DNA of 52,553 nt from JBEVNX01 sp040507895. GTDB taxonomy: Bacteria > Desulfobacterota > Binatia > JACPRU01. Under the pieces are notes generated by a model. The model had not been told where the DNA came from and ran no database searches. It saw nothing but the letters and a program-made list of their open reading frames with translations. The number at the start of each line of letters is the position of its first letter. Positions within the stretch are counted from its first letter, which is position 1. A program made the position numbers and the translations under genes. This document shows positions 31,937-43,524 of this stretch, piece after piece. The stretch lies in assembly GCA_040507895.1 (NCBI GenBank), contig JBEVNX010000091.1:1-52553 (forward strand). The letters run 5' to 3'.

Positions 31937-33220
31937 ATGGCGGTGGAGGTGCGCATTCCTTCATTGGGCGAGTCGGTGAGCGAGGGTGTGATCACCCGCT
32001 GGCTCAAGGAAAACGGCGATGCCGTCGCCGCCGACGATATTCTCTTCGAGCTCGAGACCGACAAGGCGACGATGGAGATTCCCGCCGAGGTGGCAGGCCG
32101 CCTGGAGATCCTCAGGCAGGCGGGAGAGACCGTGGAGGTCGGAACCGTGGTGGCGCGCATCGCCGACGGCGCCGGCGCGCGCGCCCCCAAGCCGAAATCC
32201 GGCGCGGCGCCGATCGAGGAGTCGAAGCCGGCGCCCGCCTTCCCAACGGGCGCGGGGAACGGGCCCAAGCCCCCGTCGGAAGCACCGCTGAGCCCCGCGG
32301 TGCGAAGGCTCCTCGCCGAGCATCAGATCGATCCCGGTGACCTCTCGGGCACAGGCAAGGGCGGACGGCTCACCAAGGAGGACGTGCTGCGCGTGATCGA
32401 GGGCGGGAAGACGCCGGCTGCTCCCACGCCGATGAAGCAGGCGTCGCCGGAACAAGCTCCGGCGGCGGCCGGTCCACTGCCCGTCGCTCGCCCCGCGGCG
32501 CTTGCCCCGACGTCCTCGGTGGCTGCGGCGGAGCGCGTGCCGATGACACGGTTCCGCAAGCGCATCGCCGAGCGGCTCGTCGAAGCGCAGCGCACGGCCG
32601 CGATCCTCACGACATTCAACGAGATCGACATGTCGGCGACGATCGAATTGCGAAAGCGTCACAAGGAGCGATTCCAGAAGGCGCACGGCATCGGGCTCGG
32701 CTTCATGTCACTCTTCGCACGCGCCTGCGTTCTGGCGCTGCGCGAGCTGCCGATCGTCAACGCGTCGATCGAGGGCGACGACGTCGTCTACCATCGTCCG
32801 GTGCATCTCGGCATCGCCGTCGGCACGCCCCGCGGCCTGGTCGTTCCCGTGGTCCGCAACGCGGACGGGCTCTCGATCGCCGGCCTCGAGAAGGCGATCG
32901 CCGACCTCGCCGTGCTGGCGCGCGACGGCAAGCTTTTGCCCGACCACCTCGCCGGCGGCACGTTCACGATCTCGAACGGCGGGGTCTACGGGTCGTTGAT
33001 GTCCACGCCGATCCTCACGCCGCCGCAATCGGCGATCCTCGGCATGCACAAGATCGAGGAGCGGCCGGTCGCGATCGACGGCCAGGTCGTGATCCGGCCG
33101 ATGATGTACGTCGCGCTGTCGTACGACCATCGCCTGATCGACGGCGAGCAGGCGGTGACGTTCCTGGTGAAGATCAAGGAACGGCTCGAGGATCCCTCGC
33201 GCATGGTGCTCGAGGTCTAG
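31937..33220 (+). CDS. sucB: 2-oxoglutarate dehydrogenase E2 (dihydrolipoyl succinyltransferase)
   Basis: 427 residues. The lipoyl domain (1-76) carries the lipoylated Lys43 in ELETDKATMEIPAE. A Pro/Ala-rich linker leads to the peripheral-subunit-binding domain (about 115-155, LSPAVRRLLAEHQID). A second linker precedes the catalytic acyltransferase core with SYDHRLIDGEQAV (HxxxDG active site) near the end. A GGAGAG ribosome site precedes the ATG; 18 bases separate it from sucA. It forms the multimeric core of the complex. Confidence 0.97.
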   Translation: MAVEVRIPSLGESVSEGVITRWLKENGDAVAADDILFELETDKATMEIPAEVAGRLEILRQAGETVEVGTVVARIADGAGARAPKPKSGAAPIEESKPAPAFPTGAGNGPKPPSEAPLSPAVRRLLAEHQIDPGDLSGTGKGGRLTKEDVLRVIEGGKTPAAPTPMKQASPEQAPAAAGPLPVARPAALAPTSSVAAAERVPMTRFRKRIAERLVEAQRTAAILTTFNEIDMSATIELRKRHKERFQKAHGIGLGFMSLFARACVLALRELPIVNASIEGDDVVYHRPVHLGIAVGTPRGLVVPVVRNADGLSIAGLEKAIADLAVLARDGKLLPDHLAGGTFTISNGGVYGSLMSTPILTPPQSAILGMHKIEERPVAIDGQVVIRPMMYVALSYDHRLIDGEQAVTFLVKIKERLEDPSRMVLEV

Positions 33221-33269
33221 CCGGGAGCGGGGAAACCTGGCGGCGCAGCGTTCGTCGAGGAGATCAGGC

Positions 33270-33901
33270 ATGAGCGCATCGACACGGACAGAGTGGCATA
33301 TTTCCGGCGAGTCGGTCGTGACTTGCAACTGCGCCTGGGGTTGCCCCTGTCAGTTCAACGCGGCGCCGACCTCCGGTCGTTGCCAGGGTCTGGCCGTCCA
33401 CGAGATCCGCGACGGTCACTTCGGATCGACGCCGCTCGCCGGCCGTCGGTTCGCTCAGATCGTGTCGTGGCCGGGGCGAATCGACCAGGGAGACGGCACG
33501 CGGCTGCTGGTGATCGACGAGCGCGGCTCGAAAGACCAGCGCGAGGCGCTCGGCGCCTGCTAGCCGGTAAGCACGGCGGGGCGTACTTCGAGATCTTCGC
33601 CGCCGTTTGTCCGAACACGTCCGCGCCGGTCTTCAAGGCGATCGAGCTCAAGACCGATCGGCAGCACCGCACGGCGGCGGTGCGTATCGCCGACGTCGCG
33701 GAGTGCATCGCCGAGCCGATCCGCAATCCGGTCGATGGGCAGGAGCATCACGCACGGATCGTCCTGCCGAACGGCTTCGAGTACGTGGAGGCCGAGATGG
33801 CCAATGCCGTGCGGCTCTTCGCGCAGGCCGGGGGCGAGCTCGAATTTCAGTACCACGACACGTACGCGCAACTGAATTCCTTCTACTGGACGAACGGCTA
33901 G
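33270..33901 (+). pseudogene. DUF1326-family gene with a frameshift
   Basis: From ATG 33270 the first frame reads TEWHISGESVVTCNCAWGCP and CQFNAAPTSGRCQGLAVHEI, the start of DUF1326 with its cysteine cluster (CNCAWGCPCQF). It stops at TAG 33561 after EALGAC. A second frame continues in register with LLAGKHGGAYFEIFAAVCPN through to EFQYHDTYAQLNSFYWTNG at 33901. Losing one base in the GGCGCC run near 33553-33559 explains the break. Whether this is a real mutation, a programmed shift or an assembly error cannot be told here. The family is of unknown function. It sits unusually between sucB and lpdA. Confidence 0.85.
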
Positions 33902-33986
33902 CGGTCGATCCCTTCTGGCCCGCTGGACGACACCGGCACCGCGAGGGACCCTTACCCTGCCTCGCGCGACGCGCTAGTAGTCGCCC

Positions 33987-35387
33987 ATGGCGAACGCGAG
34001 TCGTCACGACCTGGTGGTCATCGGAGCCGGCCCGGGCGGCTACGTAGCCGCGATCCGGGCCGCGCAGCTCGGCTTGAACGTCGCCTGTGTCGAGAAGGAA
34101 GCGGCGCTCGGCGGCACCTGCCTGCGCATCGGGTGCATTCCTTCGAAGGCGCTGCTCGATTCGAGTGAGCTCTTCGAGAAGGCGAAAGATGGCCTCGACG
34201 CTCACGGTGTGAAGGTCTCGGGCGTCGAGCTCGACCTCGTATCCATGATGCGGCGGAAGGACAAGGTCGTGAAGGGGCTCACCGCCGGTGTCGCCTCGCT
34301 CTTCAAGAAGAACGGCGTCACCCACGTGCGCGGCGCCGCCCGCCTCGTCGCCCCGGGCACGGTCTCGGTGGTCGGGGCGGACGAAGGCACGCTCAGCGCC
34401 AAGCACGTGCTCATTGCGACCGGCTCGGAGCCCGCGCCACTTCCGGGCGTGGAGTTCGATGGGCGATTCATCGTCAGCTCGGAAGAGGCGCTCGCGTTCG
34501 CGGAAGTGCCCCGGACGCTCTTGGTCGTTGGCGCGGGAGCGATCGGCCTCGAGCTCGGATCGGTATGGGCGCGGCTCGGCTCGAAGGTGAAGGTCGTCGA
34601 GTTCATGGACCGCATTGTCCCGCTGATGGACAAGGAGCTCGGCGCGGCGCTCAAGAAGATTCTCGAGAAGCAAGGCCTGTCGTTCCAGCTGTCCACGATC
34701 GCCAAGAGCGCGAGTGTTGCGGGCAGCGAGGTGCGCGTGACCTTCGAAGCCGCCGGCAAGACCTCGACCGAAAGCTTCGACAAGGTGCTCGTCGCGATCG
34801 GCCGCCGACCGTACACGATGGGCCTTGGCTTAGAGGATGTCGGGTTGACGCCGGATGCGAAGGGCCGCATCGACGTCGACGAGCATTTCGCGACGTCCGT
34901 GGCCGGCATCTACGCGATCGGCGACGTCATTCGCGGCCCGATGCTCGCGCACAAAGCGGAGGAAGAAGGCGTGGCGTGCGTCGAGACGCTCGCCGGACTC
35001 GCCGGCCATGTGAACTACGAAGCGGTCCCGAACGTCGTATACACCTGGCCGGAGCTCGCCTCGGTCGGAAGGACCGAAGAGGAGTGTTCCGAGCAGAAGC
35101 GAGAGGTCCGGATCGGCAAGTTCCCGTTCTTCGCCAACGGCCGCGCGCGGGCGATGGAGGAGCGGGACGGGCTGGTCAAGATCATCGCCGACGCCAAGAG
35201 CGACCGGTTGCTCGGCGTTCACATCCTCGGTCCGCGGGCGTCCGACCTGATCGCGGAAGCCGCGCTGGCGATGGAGTTCGGGTCGAGTGCCGAGGATCTC
35301 GCCCGTACTTGCCACGCGCACCCCACGTTGCCGGAGGCGGTCAAAGAGGCCGCGCTCGCCGTGGCCGGACGCAGCATCCACATCTGA
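33987..35387 (+). CDS. lpdA: Dihydrolipoyl dehydrogenase (E3)
   Basis: 466 residues. FAD- and NAD-dependent disulfide oxidoreductase that reoxidises the E2 lipoyl group. The FAD site is VVIGAGPGGYVAAIRAAQLG; the redox-active pair is Cys45/Cys50 in GGTCLRIGCIPSKALL. The NAD site is GAGAIGLELGSVWARLG; the C-terminal interface carries the catalytic CHAHPTLPEAVKEAAL. Length is normal. Its place after sucA and sucB assigns it to 2-oxoglutarate dehydrogenase, though it may also serve other complexes. Confidence 0.97.
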   Translation: MANASRHDLVVIGAGPGGYVAAIRAAQLGLNVACVEKEAALGGTCLRIGCIPSKALLDSSELFEKAKDGLDAHGVKVSGVELDLVSMMRRKDKVVKGLTAGVASLFKKNGVTHVRGAARLVAPGTVSVVGADEGTLSAKHVLIATGSEPAPLPGVEFDGRFIVSSEEALAFAEVPRTLLVVGAGAIGLELGSVWARLGSKVKVVEFMDRIVPLMDKELGAALKKILEKQGLSFQLSTIAKSASVAGSEVRVTFEAAGKTSTESFDKVLVAIGRRPYTMGLGLEDVGLTPDAKGRIDVDEHFATSVAGIYAIGDVIRGPMLAHKAEEEGVACVETLAGLAGHVNYEAVPNVVYTWPELASVGRTEEECSEQKREVRIGKFPFFANGRARAMEERDGLVKIIADAKSDRLLGVHILGPRASDLIAEAALAMEFGSSAEDLARTCHAHPTLPEAVKEAALAVAGRSIHI

Positions 35388-35595
35388 AGAGCGATGCGAC
35401 CGCTTCGACCAGCTACGTGGAGCCGCTCGGCTGATCACCAATTCTCCGGACAACCAGCCGAGAGCAACCCAGGAGCAACCAGTCAGCCGATGAACGGGGA
35501 GATGTCGCGCGAGCCCTAGGACCCATCCGACGCCTTGAACCGGATCGCACGGGACTCACCAAAAACTGAGGTTTTCGGGTTGAGACGGGGTCGGG

Positions 35596-36567
35596 TCACC
35601 AGGCGTACGCTTCGGGCGCTTCGCCGCCCGGCCCCGGCCAGATCTCGTCGAGCTCGGCGAGCGTCTCCTTCGACAGCGCGACGTCGAGCGCCCGTAGCGA
35701 CCCCTCGAGCTGAGCAACCGTTCGCGGCCCGACGATCGGCGAGGTGATCGCGGGGTTGGCGAGCGTCCACGCGAGCGCCACGTCCGCGGGGTCGTGGCCG
35801 AGCGCGCCGCAGAGCGCTTCCCACCTCTCGAGCTGGGCGCGCTTCTCTTCGCTGCGCTTCTGGATGCGGTCAGAAGCGCGCCGGCCCTCGCGCGCCTTGC
35901 GCAGCACGCCGCCGAGGAGGCCGCCTGCGAGCGGGCTCCACGGCAGCACGGCGACGCCGTGCGCGCGACAGGCGGGCAGCACCTCGAGCTCGACCGCGCG
36001 CGCCGTGAGGTTGTAGAGGCTCTGCTCGGAGACGATGCCGAAGGCGCCTCGGCGCTCGGCGACGGCGTTAGCGTCGACCACGTGCCAGGCCGCGAAGTTG
36101 CTGCTTCCGACGTAGATGATCTTCCCTTGCGCGACGAGCCGGTCCATCGCCTGCCAGATCTCGTCCCAAGGCGTATCCCGGTCGACGTGATGCATCTGGT
36201 AGAGGTCGATATGATCGGTGCGGAGCCTGTGCAGGCTCTCCTCGCAGGCGCGGCGAATGTGCGCCGCCGAGAGGCGTGCGTCGTTCGGCCCAGGCCCCAT
36301 GCGCCCGTAGACCTTGGTGGCGAGCACGATGCGTTCGCGCCGTCCGCTCCCCTGCGCGAGCCAGCGGCCGACGATCTGCTCGGTCACGCCTTCGCCGATC
36401 TTCCACCCGTAGACGTTGGCGCTGTCGAAGAAGTTGATGCCGAGCTCGAGCGCGCGATCCATGATCGCGAAGCTCTCCCGCTCCGTGGCCTCCGGCCCGA
36501 AGTTCATGGTGCCGAGGCAGAGGCGGCTCACCCTCAGCCCCGCGCGTCCGAGCTTCACGTACCGCAT
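35596..36567 (-). CDS. Aldo/keto reductase
   Basis: 323 residues from ATG 36567, chosen because GAGGAG precedes it and MRYVKLGRAGLRVSRLCLG is the usual family start; a longer upstream frame is not conserved. NADPH-dependent (beta/alpha)8 barrel. The catalytic tetrad is visible: Asp and Tyr in FFDSANVYGWKIGEG, Lys in VLATKVYG and His in LYQMHHVDRDT. The C-terminal PIVGPRTVAQLEGSLRAL fits the NADP site. The physiological substrate is unknown. It follows the SDR gene with a 10-base gap, so the two probably form an operon. The 208-base gap to lpdA is convergent and holds only a weak inverted repeat (CCAAAAAC/GTTTTCGG, near 35560-35579). Confidence 0.9.
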   Translation of the reverse strand: MRYVKLGRAGLRVSRLCLGTMNFGPEATERESFAIMDRALELGINFFDSANVYGWKIGEGVTEQIVGRWLAQGSGRRERIVLATKVYGRMGPGPNDARLSAAHIRRACEESLHRLRTDHIDLYQMHHVDRDTPWDEIWQAMDRLVAQGKIIYVGSSNFAAWHVVDANAVAERRGAFGIVSEQSLYNLTARAVELEVLPACRAHGVAVLPWSPLAGGLLGGVLRKAREGRRASDRIQKRSEEKRAQLERWEALCGALGHDPADVALAWTLANPAITSPIVGPRTVAQLEGSLRALDVALSKETLAELDEIWPGPGGEAPEAYAW

Positions 36568-36577
36568 GCCGGTCTCC

Positions 36578-37315
36578 TCACCAGTCGATGCGCTTGCGAT
36601 CCAGGAAGAGCTGCCCCGACGGTCCTCCATCGGGCAAGGTGGCCAGCCAGACCGGAGTGTCCGCGCCCTCTTCCACCGAGCGCGGCGCGCCGTCGCCGCC
36701 CATGCGAGTGCGCACCCAGCCCGGACTGACGGCGTTGACCAGCACGTTCTCTCCGCGAAGCTCCGAAGCGAGCAGCATCGTCAGCGTGTTGAGCGCGGTC
36801 TTGGAGAGACGATACGCGGGCCAGCCGCCCCCGCTGCCAGCGACGTCGGCGAGCGTGCCCATCGAGCTCGAAACGTTGACGATCCGGCCGTAGCGCTGCC
36901 GCCGCATGAGCGGGAGGACGGCCTGGCTCACTCGCCACGCGCCGATCAGATTGATCTCCAGGGTCTTCCGCACGTCATCGAGCGGAATCTGCGCCGCCGT
37001 CTGACCGGTGTCGACCAGCACGCCCGCGTTGTTGACCAGCACGTCGATCCGTCCGAACCGCGCGCTCACGGCCCGGATCGCTTGTTCGACGCTCGCGGCG
37101 TCGGCTACGTCGATCGCCTCGGCGACCACCGATCCCTCCGCGGCGAGCTCTCCGACGGCGCGGTCGCCCTCGCGAGCCTCGCGCGCACCGACCACGATGC
37201 GGAGGCCCCGGTGCGCGAGCTGCCGGGCGATCTCGAAGCCGATGCCCCGATTCGCACCGGTGATCAAGGCTACCCGACCAGGACTCGTGTCCGAAGGTTT
37301 CTTCTCTTGGCTCAC
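36578..37315 (-). CDS. Short-chain dehydrogenase/reductase
   Basis: 245 residues from a GTG at 37315; a longer frame upstream would run into the acnA start region and is not conserved. Classical SDR: cofactor loop TGANRGIG, NNAG in VLVNNAGVLVD, catalytic Ser in NVSSSMG and YxxxK in AYRLSKTALN. The MRYGR-like segment and SPGWVRTRMGG, with LDRKRIDW at the end, match carbonyl-reductase-like SDRs. Substrate unknown. It is divergent from acnA with 53 bases between and likely cotranscribed with the aldo/keto reductase. Confidence 0.9.
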   Translation of the reverse strand: MSQEKKPSDTSPGRVALITGANRGIGFEIARQLAHRGLRIVVGAREAREGDRAVGELAAEGSVVAEAIDVADAASVEQAIRAVSARFGRIDVLVNNAGVLVDTGQTAAQIPLDDVRKTLEINLIGAWRVSQAVLPLMRRQRYGRIVNVSSSMGTLADVAGSGGGWPAYRLSKTALNTLTMLLASELRGENVLVNAVSPGWVRTRMGGDGAPRSVEEGADTPVWLATLPDGGPSGQLFLDRKRIDW

Positions 37316-37368
37316 GTTTCGTAATACCGTGCTTCGGTGACGGACGGAACACGAGGAGAGTAAGCGCC

Positions 37369-40059
<2,691 letters not shown>

Positions 40060-40155
40060 GACCTGGCCCGCCCACGCGTTTCGGCTGCAATCGTGGGATG
40101 AATGTCGTTGCCGCCAACGGGGCGCGACGTCATCCTAGCGTGGGAGGTCCAAGTG

Positions 40156-40791
40156 ATGGAGAACGACGAGCATCGGCGGCGGACCCTTGGCGTGTTGCTG
40201 TTTCCCGGTTTCGAGCTGCTCGACGTGTTCGGACCTCTCGAAGCGTTCGGCATACGCATCGCAAGAGAGCACTTCGAAACAGTCCTGGTCTCGGAGCAGC
40301 CCGGCCCGGTGGCCAGCGCGCAAGGGCCGAAGGCGCTCGCGGAGGCGGGCCTCGACGACGCGCGCCGTCTCGATCTCATCCTGGTCCCGGGTGGCATCGG
40401 CACGCGCCAGGAGGTCGACAATCGGCGACTGACGACCTGGATCGCGAAGCGCTCCGCCGACGCCGAGCTGGTGATGTCGGTCTGTACCGGCGCCGCCTTG
40501 CTCGCGAAGGCGGGGGTGCTCGACGGGCGGCGCGCGACGAGCAACAAGGCCTCGTTCGCCTGGGTGGTCGCCCAAGGCGAGCACGTTCGATGGGTCAAAC
40601 AGGCGCGCTGGGTGGAGGACGGCAGGTTCTGGACGTCGTCAGGCGTGTCGGCCGGCATCGACATGGCGCTCGCGGTGATCACCCGGCTCACCCGACTCGA
40701 GCTCGCCGAAGCGATCGCCGTGCTGATGGAATACGAATGGCACCGCGACGCGGGGCACGACCCGTTCGCCGCGATCCACAAGCTCGTGTGA
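40156..40791 (+). CDS. DJ-1/PfpI-family protein (isonitrile hydratase-like)
   Basis: 211 residues from ATG 40156, which has GGAGG 8-9 bases upstream; an ATG at 40102 adds 18 non-conserved residues. The flavodoxin-like DJ-1/PfpI fold shows LGVLLFPGFELLDVFGPLE, DLILVPGGIGTRQE and the nucleophile elbow VCTGAALLAKAGVLDGRRAT with the reactive Cys. The late WTSSGVSAGIDMALAVI and EYEWHRDAGHDPF resemble the isonitrile hydratase/ThiJ branch. Substrate unknown. Convergent with ppa, with only 16 bases between. Confidence 0.85.
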   Translation: MENDEHRRRTLGVLLFPGFELLDVFGPLEAFGIRIAREHFETVLVSEQPGPVASAQGPKALAEAGLDDARRLDLILVPGGIGTRQEVDNRRLTTWIAKRSADAELVMSVCTGAALLAKAGVLDGRRATSNKASFAWVVAQGEHVRWVKQARWVEDGRFWTSSGVSAGIDMALAVITRLTRLELAEAIAVLMEYEWHRDAGHDPFAAIHKLV

Positions 40792-40807
40792 GCGCCGAAC
40801 GAATCAC

Positions 40808-41551
40808 CTAGCCGAGCGCCTGGGTGAGCAGCGCCTCCACGTCGGGGAACAGCGCGCGATAGTCGTCGCGGCTTCGACGGATCACTTCGTGCGCTTCCTC
40901 GCGGTCGTACACGTGGGTGATCTCGACCTGGCGCTCGAGCGCGTCGGGTCCGCTCTTGTAGGTGAGGAAATAATGCCTCAGCCGGTCGATGAGCGAGCGC
41001 GGGCACTGATGGATGTCGCGCCAGGTGCCGTAGCTGGCATCGCCCTCGAGCACGGCGATGATCTTGTCGTCGGCCTCGCCGCGATCGATCATGCGTAGAC
41101 CGCCGATGGGCCGCGCCTCGAGGAGGATGTCGCCGCGGGGGATCGATTTCTCGCTCAGCACGCAAATGTCGAGCGGATCGCCGTCGCCGACGATGCCCGA
41201 TCTGCCGGTACGGCGTGCGGTGAGCTCGCCGTTGCGCTCGCCGCAATGGGTCTGCGGAACGAAGCCGTAGAGCGCGGGGCAGACGTTGGAGAATCGTTGC
41301 GGTCGGTCCACGTGCAAATAGCCGGTCTCCTTGTCGAGCTCGTACTTCACGGTGTCGGTCGGTACGATCTCGACGTATACGGTGACCACTTCGGGCGCTT
41401 GCGCGCCGATCGGTGCGCCATGCCAGGGATGCGAGCGGAAGAGCCGCTGCATGAGCTTCCACGTGGCAGGCGGAATCACCACGCCCGCCGTCGGCGCAGC
41501 GGCGCGGCGCGCCCCGGCTCCCCGCGACTCGCGCCGCTTCGCTGCGCTCAT
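40808..41551 (-). CDS. ppa: Inorganic pyrophosphatase (family I)
   Basis: 247 residues; family I enzymes are often about 175-210, and the extra is a basic N-terminus of some 30 residues plus insertions. It hydrolyses PPi to phosphate with Mg. Signature GDGDPLDICVLSE carries the metal-binding aspartates; VKYELDKETG and DKIIAVLEGD are also characteristic. A start further in (near MQRLFRSHPWHG) is possible. Together with the next genes it forms a minus-strand run. Confidence 0.93.
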   Translation of the reverse strand: MSAAKRRESRGAGARRAAAPTAGVVIPPATWKLMQRLFRSHPWHGAPIGAQAPEVVTVYVEIVPTDTVKYELDKETGYLHVDRPQRFSNVCPALYGFVPQTHCGERNGELTARRTGRSGIVGDGDPLDICVLSEKSIPRGDILLEARPIGGLRMIDRGEADDKIIAVLEGDASYGTWRDIHQCPRSLIDRLRHYFLTYKSGPDALERQVEITHVYDREEAHEVIRRSRDDYRALFPDVEALLTQALG

Positions 41552-41564
41552 GTCCTTCTCTCGA

Positions 41565-42725
41565 TCACGCTCGCTGCGCGTTCAGTGCGATCGCTTCGAG
41601 CAGCACTTCGGCGGCGAGAACCATGTCCTTCACGTCGAGCCACTCCTTGACGGTGTGGATGTCGCGCATGCCCGTGCCGAGATTGGCGACCTCGAAACCA
41701 CGGCGATTCAGGATGTTGGCGTCGCAGCCGCCGCCCATGCCGGTGACGGTCACCTGGCTCTTCAGGCGCTCGCCCGCGGCCACGATGAGGCGCACGATCG
41801 ACGAGGCGTCGGGGAGGTTCATGGCCTCGTACTCGCGGATCGCCTCGAACTCGACGCGCGCGCGAACGGTCCGGCTCCCGGCCGTGACGCTGTGGTGCGC
41901 CGCCGCGTCCTCGAAGCATGCGCGCATGTGGTCGGTCTGCGCGGTGAGCTTCGCCTCGCTGTGGCTGCGCGCCTCGCCGCGGATCTCGACCAGGTTGGGT
42001 ATGATGTTCACGGCCGCGCCGCCGCGGACGATGCCGAGGTTCGCCGTGGTCTCATCGTCGATGCGGCCGAGCCGCATGCGTGCGATCGCCTCGGCGGCGA
42101 TCTGGATGGCGTTCATGCCTTTCTCGGGCGCCATGCCGGCGTGCGCCTCGAGGCCGTGGACGCGCACGTGGATCGCGTTCGCTCCAGGCGCGCGCGTGAA
42201 CAGGAAGCCGGGAGAGTCGCTGTCGAGCACCACGCCGCTGCGTGCGCGCAGCGGCCCGATGTCGAGGTGCTTGGCGCCGAGGAGTCCCTTCTCCTCGCAG
42301 ATCGTGAACACGACGTCGATCGGGCCGTGCGGGATGGCGCGGTCGCGGAGCACCCGCAGCACCTCGCAGATGATCGCCACGCCGCTCTTGTCGTCGCCGC
42401 CGAGGACGGTGCTGCCGTCGCTGCGGATGACGTCGCCGTCGACGACGGGATTGACGCCCTCGCCGGGAACGACCGTGTCCATGTGCGCCGCGATCAGCAG
42501 CGCCGGAGCCTTCGGCGCCGTCGCGGGAAACAGCGCGATCAGGTTGCCCGTGTCGCCGCCGACCCTCTCGCCGGCGTCGTCCAAGAGCACGCGCTCGGCG
42601 CCGAGGTCGCGCATCTCTCGCTCGAGCCGGAGCGCGACGTTGCGCTCCTTGCGCGAGTGACTGTCGATCCGCACCAGCTCGAGCAGCAGGTCACGGATCC
42701 GTGCTTTGTCGACGCGCGCTACCAA
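41565..42725 (-). CDS. M20-family metallopeptidase (PepT-like)
   Basis: 386 residues from a TTG that abuts the previous stop codon (TGATTG), with GGAGGAG upstream. Zinc-dependent exopeptidase. Metal ligands are visible in LIAAHMDTVVPG, LGGDDKSGVA and FTICEEKGLLGAKH; VVLDSDSPG and the C-terminal LGTGMRDIHTVKEWLDV complete the metal site. The dimerisation domain contains GLEAHAGMAPEKGMNAI. The layout fits the PepT-like group of M20. Probably cytosolic peptide turnover; the exact substrate is unknown. Confidence 0.88.
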   Translation of the reverse strand: MVARVDKARIRDLLLELVRIDSHSRKERNVALRLEREMRDLGAERVLLDDAGERVGGDTGNLIALFPATAPKAPALLIAAHMDTVVPGEGVNPVVDGDVIRSDGSTVLGGDDKSGVAIICEVLRVLRDRAIPHGPIDVVFTICEEKGLLGAKHLDIGPLRARSGVVLDSDSPGFLFTRAPGANAIHVRVHGLEAHAGMAPEKGMNAIQIAAEAIARMRLGRIDDETTANLGIVRGGAAVNIIPNLVEIRGEARSHSEAKLTAQTDHMRACFEDAAAHHSVTAGSRTVRARVEFEAIREYEAMNLPDASSIVRLIVAAGERLKSQVTVTGMGGGCDANILNRRGFEVANLGTGMRDIHTVKEWLDVKDMVLAAEVLLEAIALNAQRA

Positions 42726-43481
42726 TCAGTTCTCCTCCGCCTCCACATCGCCGAGCACGGGACGAACGGCGACGACGAAGCTGTTGCGACCTGTCGCCCA
42801 TTCACCGCCGATCGGGATGCGCAGCTCATGTCGATCGCCCGGGGCGAAAGGGTCGCGGACCCGACGGCGATACACGCGCAAGGCCTTCGATTTCTCCGGC
42901 CCGAGCACGGTGACCGTCGCCCTCACGGCCGGGATGTGAAAGGTCGAGCGGTTCTCGACGAGCGCAACGACGGCCGGTTGCTCGCTGCCGAAATCCGTGG
43001 AGATCTTCAGAACCTCGAACGGTTCCCCAGTCTCGAAGCGAAAGGTCTGATACACCCAGGCCTCGTCGCCCGGCGCAACGGCGACCTTTCGCAGGGCTCC
43101 GCTTACCTTGGCGCCGAGCTGTTCGTTCAGCTCCGAATAGACGCGAGTCACGCTCGCGACCTTGCCTTCGCGGTTGATGCCGATCCGCACCTGGAGGCGC
43201 CCCTCGGCCAGTGCCGAGTTGCGTAGCGAGATGTCGTCGGTCAGCTCATTCTGGTAGGCGACGAGCACCTTGGCCTCCGCGGCACGGAACTTCTCGCCGA
43301 TCTCCGTGGCCCGTGCTTCGGAGAGCGAGCTCGGATAGATGACGATCGCGCCCGGCTTTGGATCGGGCGGCGGAGGGACTTGCAGCGCCACGGGAGTCCT
43401 CGGTGGCGGGCTGCTCATGTTCATGCACGCCACCAGCGTCACTACGGGAAGCCACCAACTTCGACGCGCGAGCACGTTCAT
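42726..43481 (-). CDS. Putative lipoprotein with AgmX/TonB-like C-terminal region
   Basis: 251 residues from ATG 43481. The N-terminus NVLARRSWWLPVVTLVACMN looks like a lipoprotein signal with lipobox LVAC. A Pro-rich stretch (SSPPPRTPVALQVPPPPDPK) follows. Next comes a region with GRLQVRIGINREGKVASVTR, VSGALRKV and WVYQTFRFETG, similar to the AgmX/PglI or TonB-type C-terminal fold. The last 70 residues (FHIPAVRATVTVLGPEKSKA onward) form a further beta-rich part. Probably anchored facing the periplasm. AgmX homologues act in myxobacterial gliding, but that role is not implied here. Directly abuts the M20 peptidase gene. Confidence 0.6.
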   Translation of the reverse strand: MNVLARRSWWLPVVTLVACMNMSSPPPRTPVALQVPPPPDPKPGAIVIYPSSLSEARATEIGEKFRAAEAKVLVAYQNELTDDISLRNSALAEGRLQVRIGINREGKVASVTRVYSELNEQLGAKVSGALRKVAVAPGDEAWVYQTFRFETGEPFEVLKISTDFGSEQPAVVALVENRSTFHIPAVRATVTVLGPEKSKALRVYRRRVRDPFAPGDRHELRIPIGGEWATGRNSFVVAVRPVLGDVEAEEN

Positions 43482-43524
43482 CGAGCCTCGGGATAGTCGA
43501 GGGGTCGACACGCGTCAAACTCGG

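Noticed and set aside
35388..35595. Inverted repeat CCAAAAAC/GTTTTCGG in the convergent lpdA-aldo/keto reductase gap
   Set aside because: Imperfect, with a 4-base loop but no proper T tail outside the stem; not strong enough to call a terminator.
41331..43226. 631-codon plus-strand open frame across ppa, the M20 peptidase and the lipoprotein gene
   Set aside because: All three minus-strand genes have conserved motifs or good starts; the frame is an Ala/Asp/His/Arg-rich shadow.
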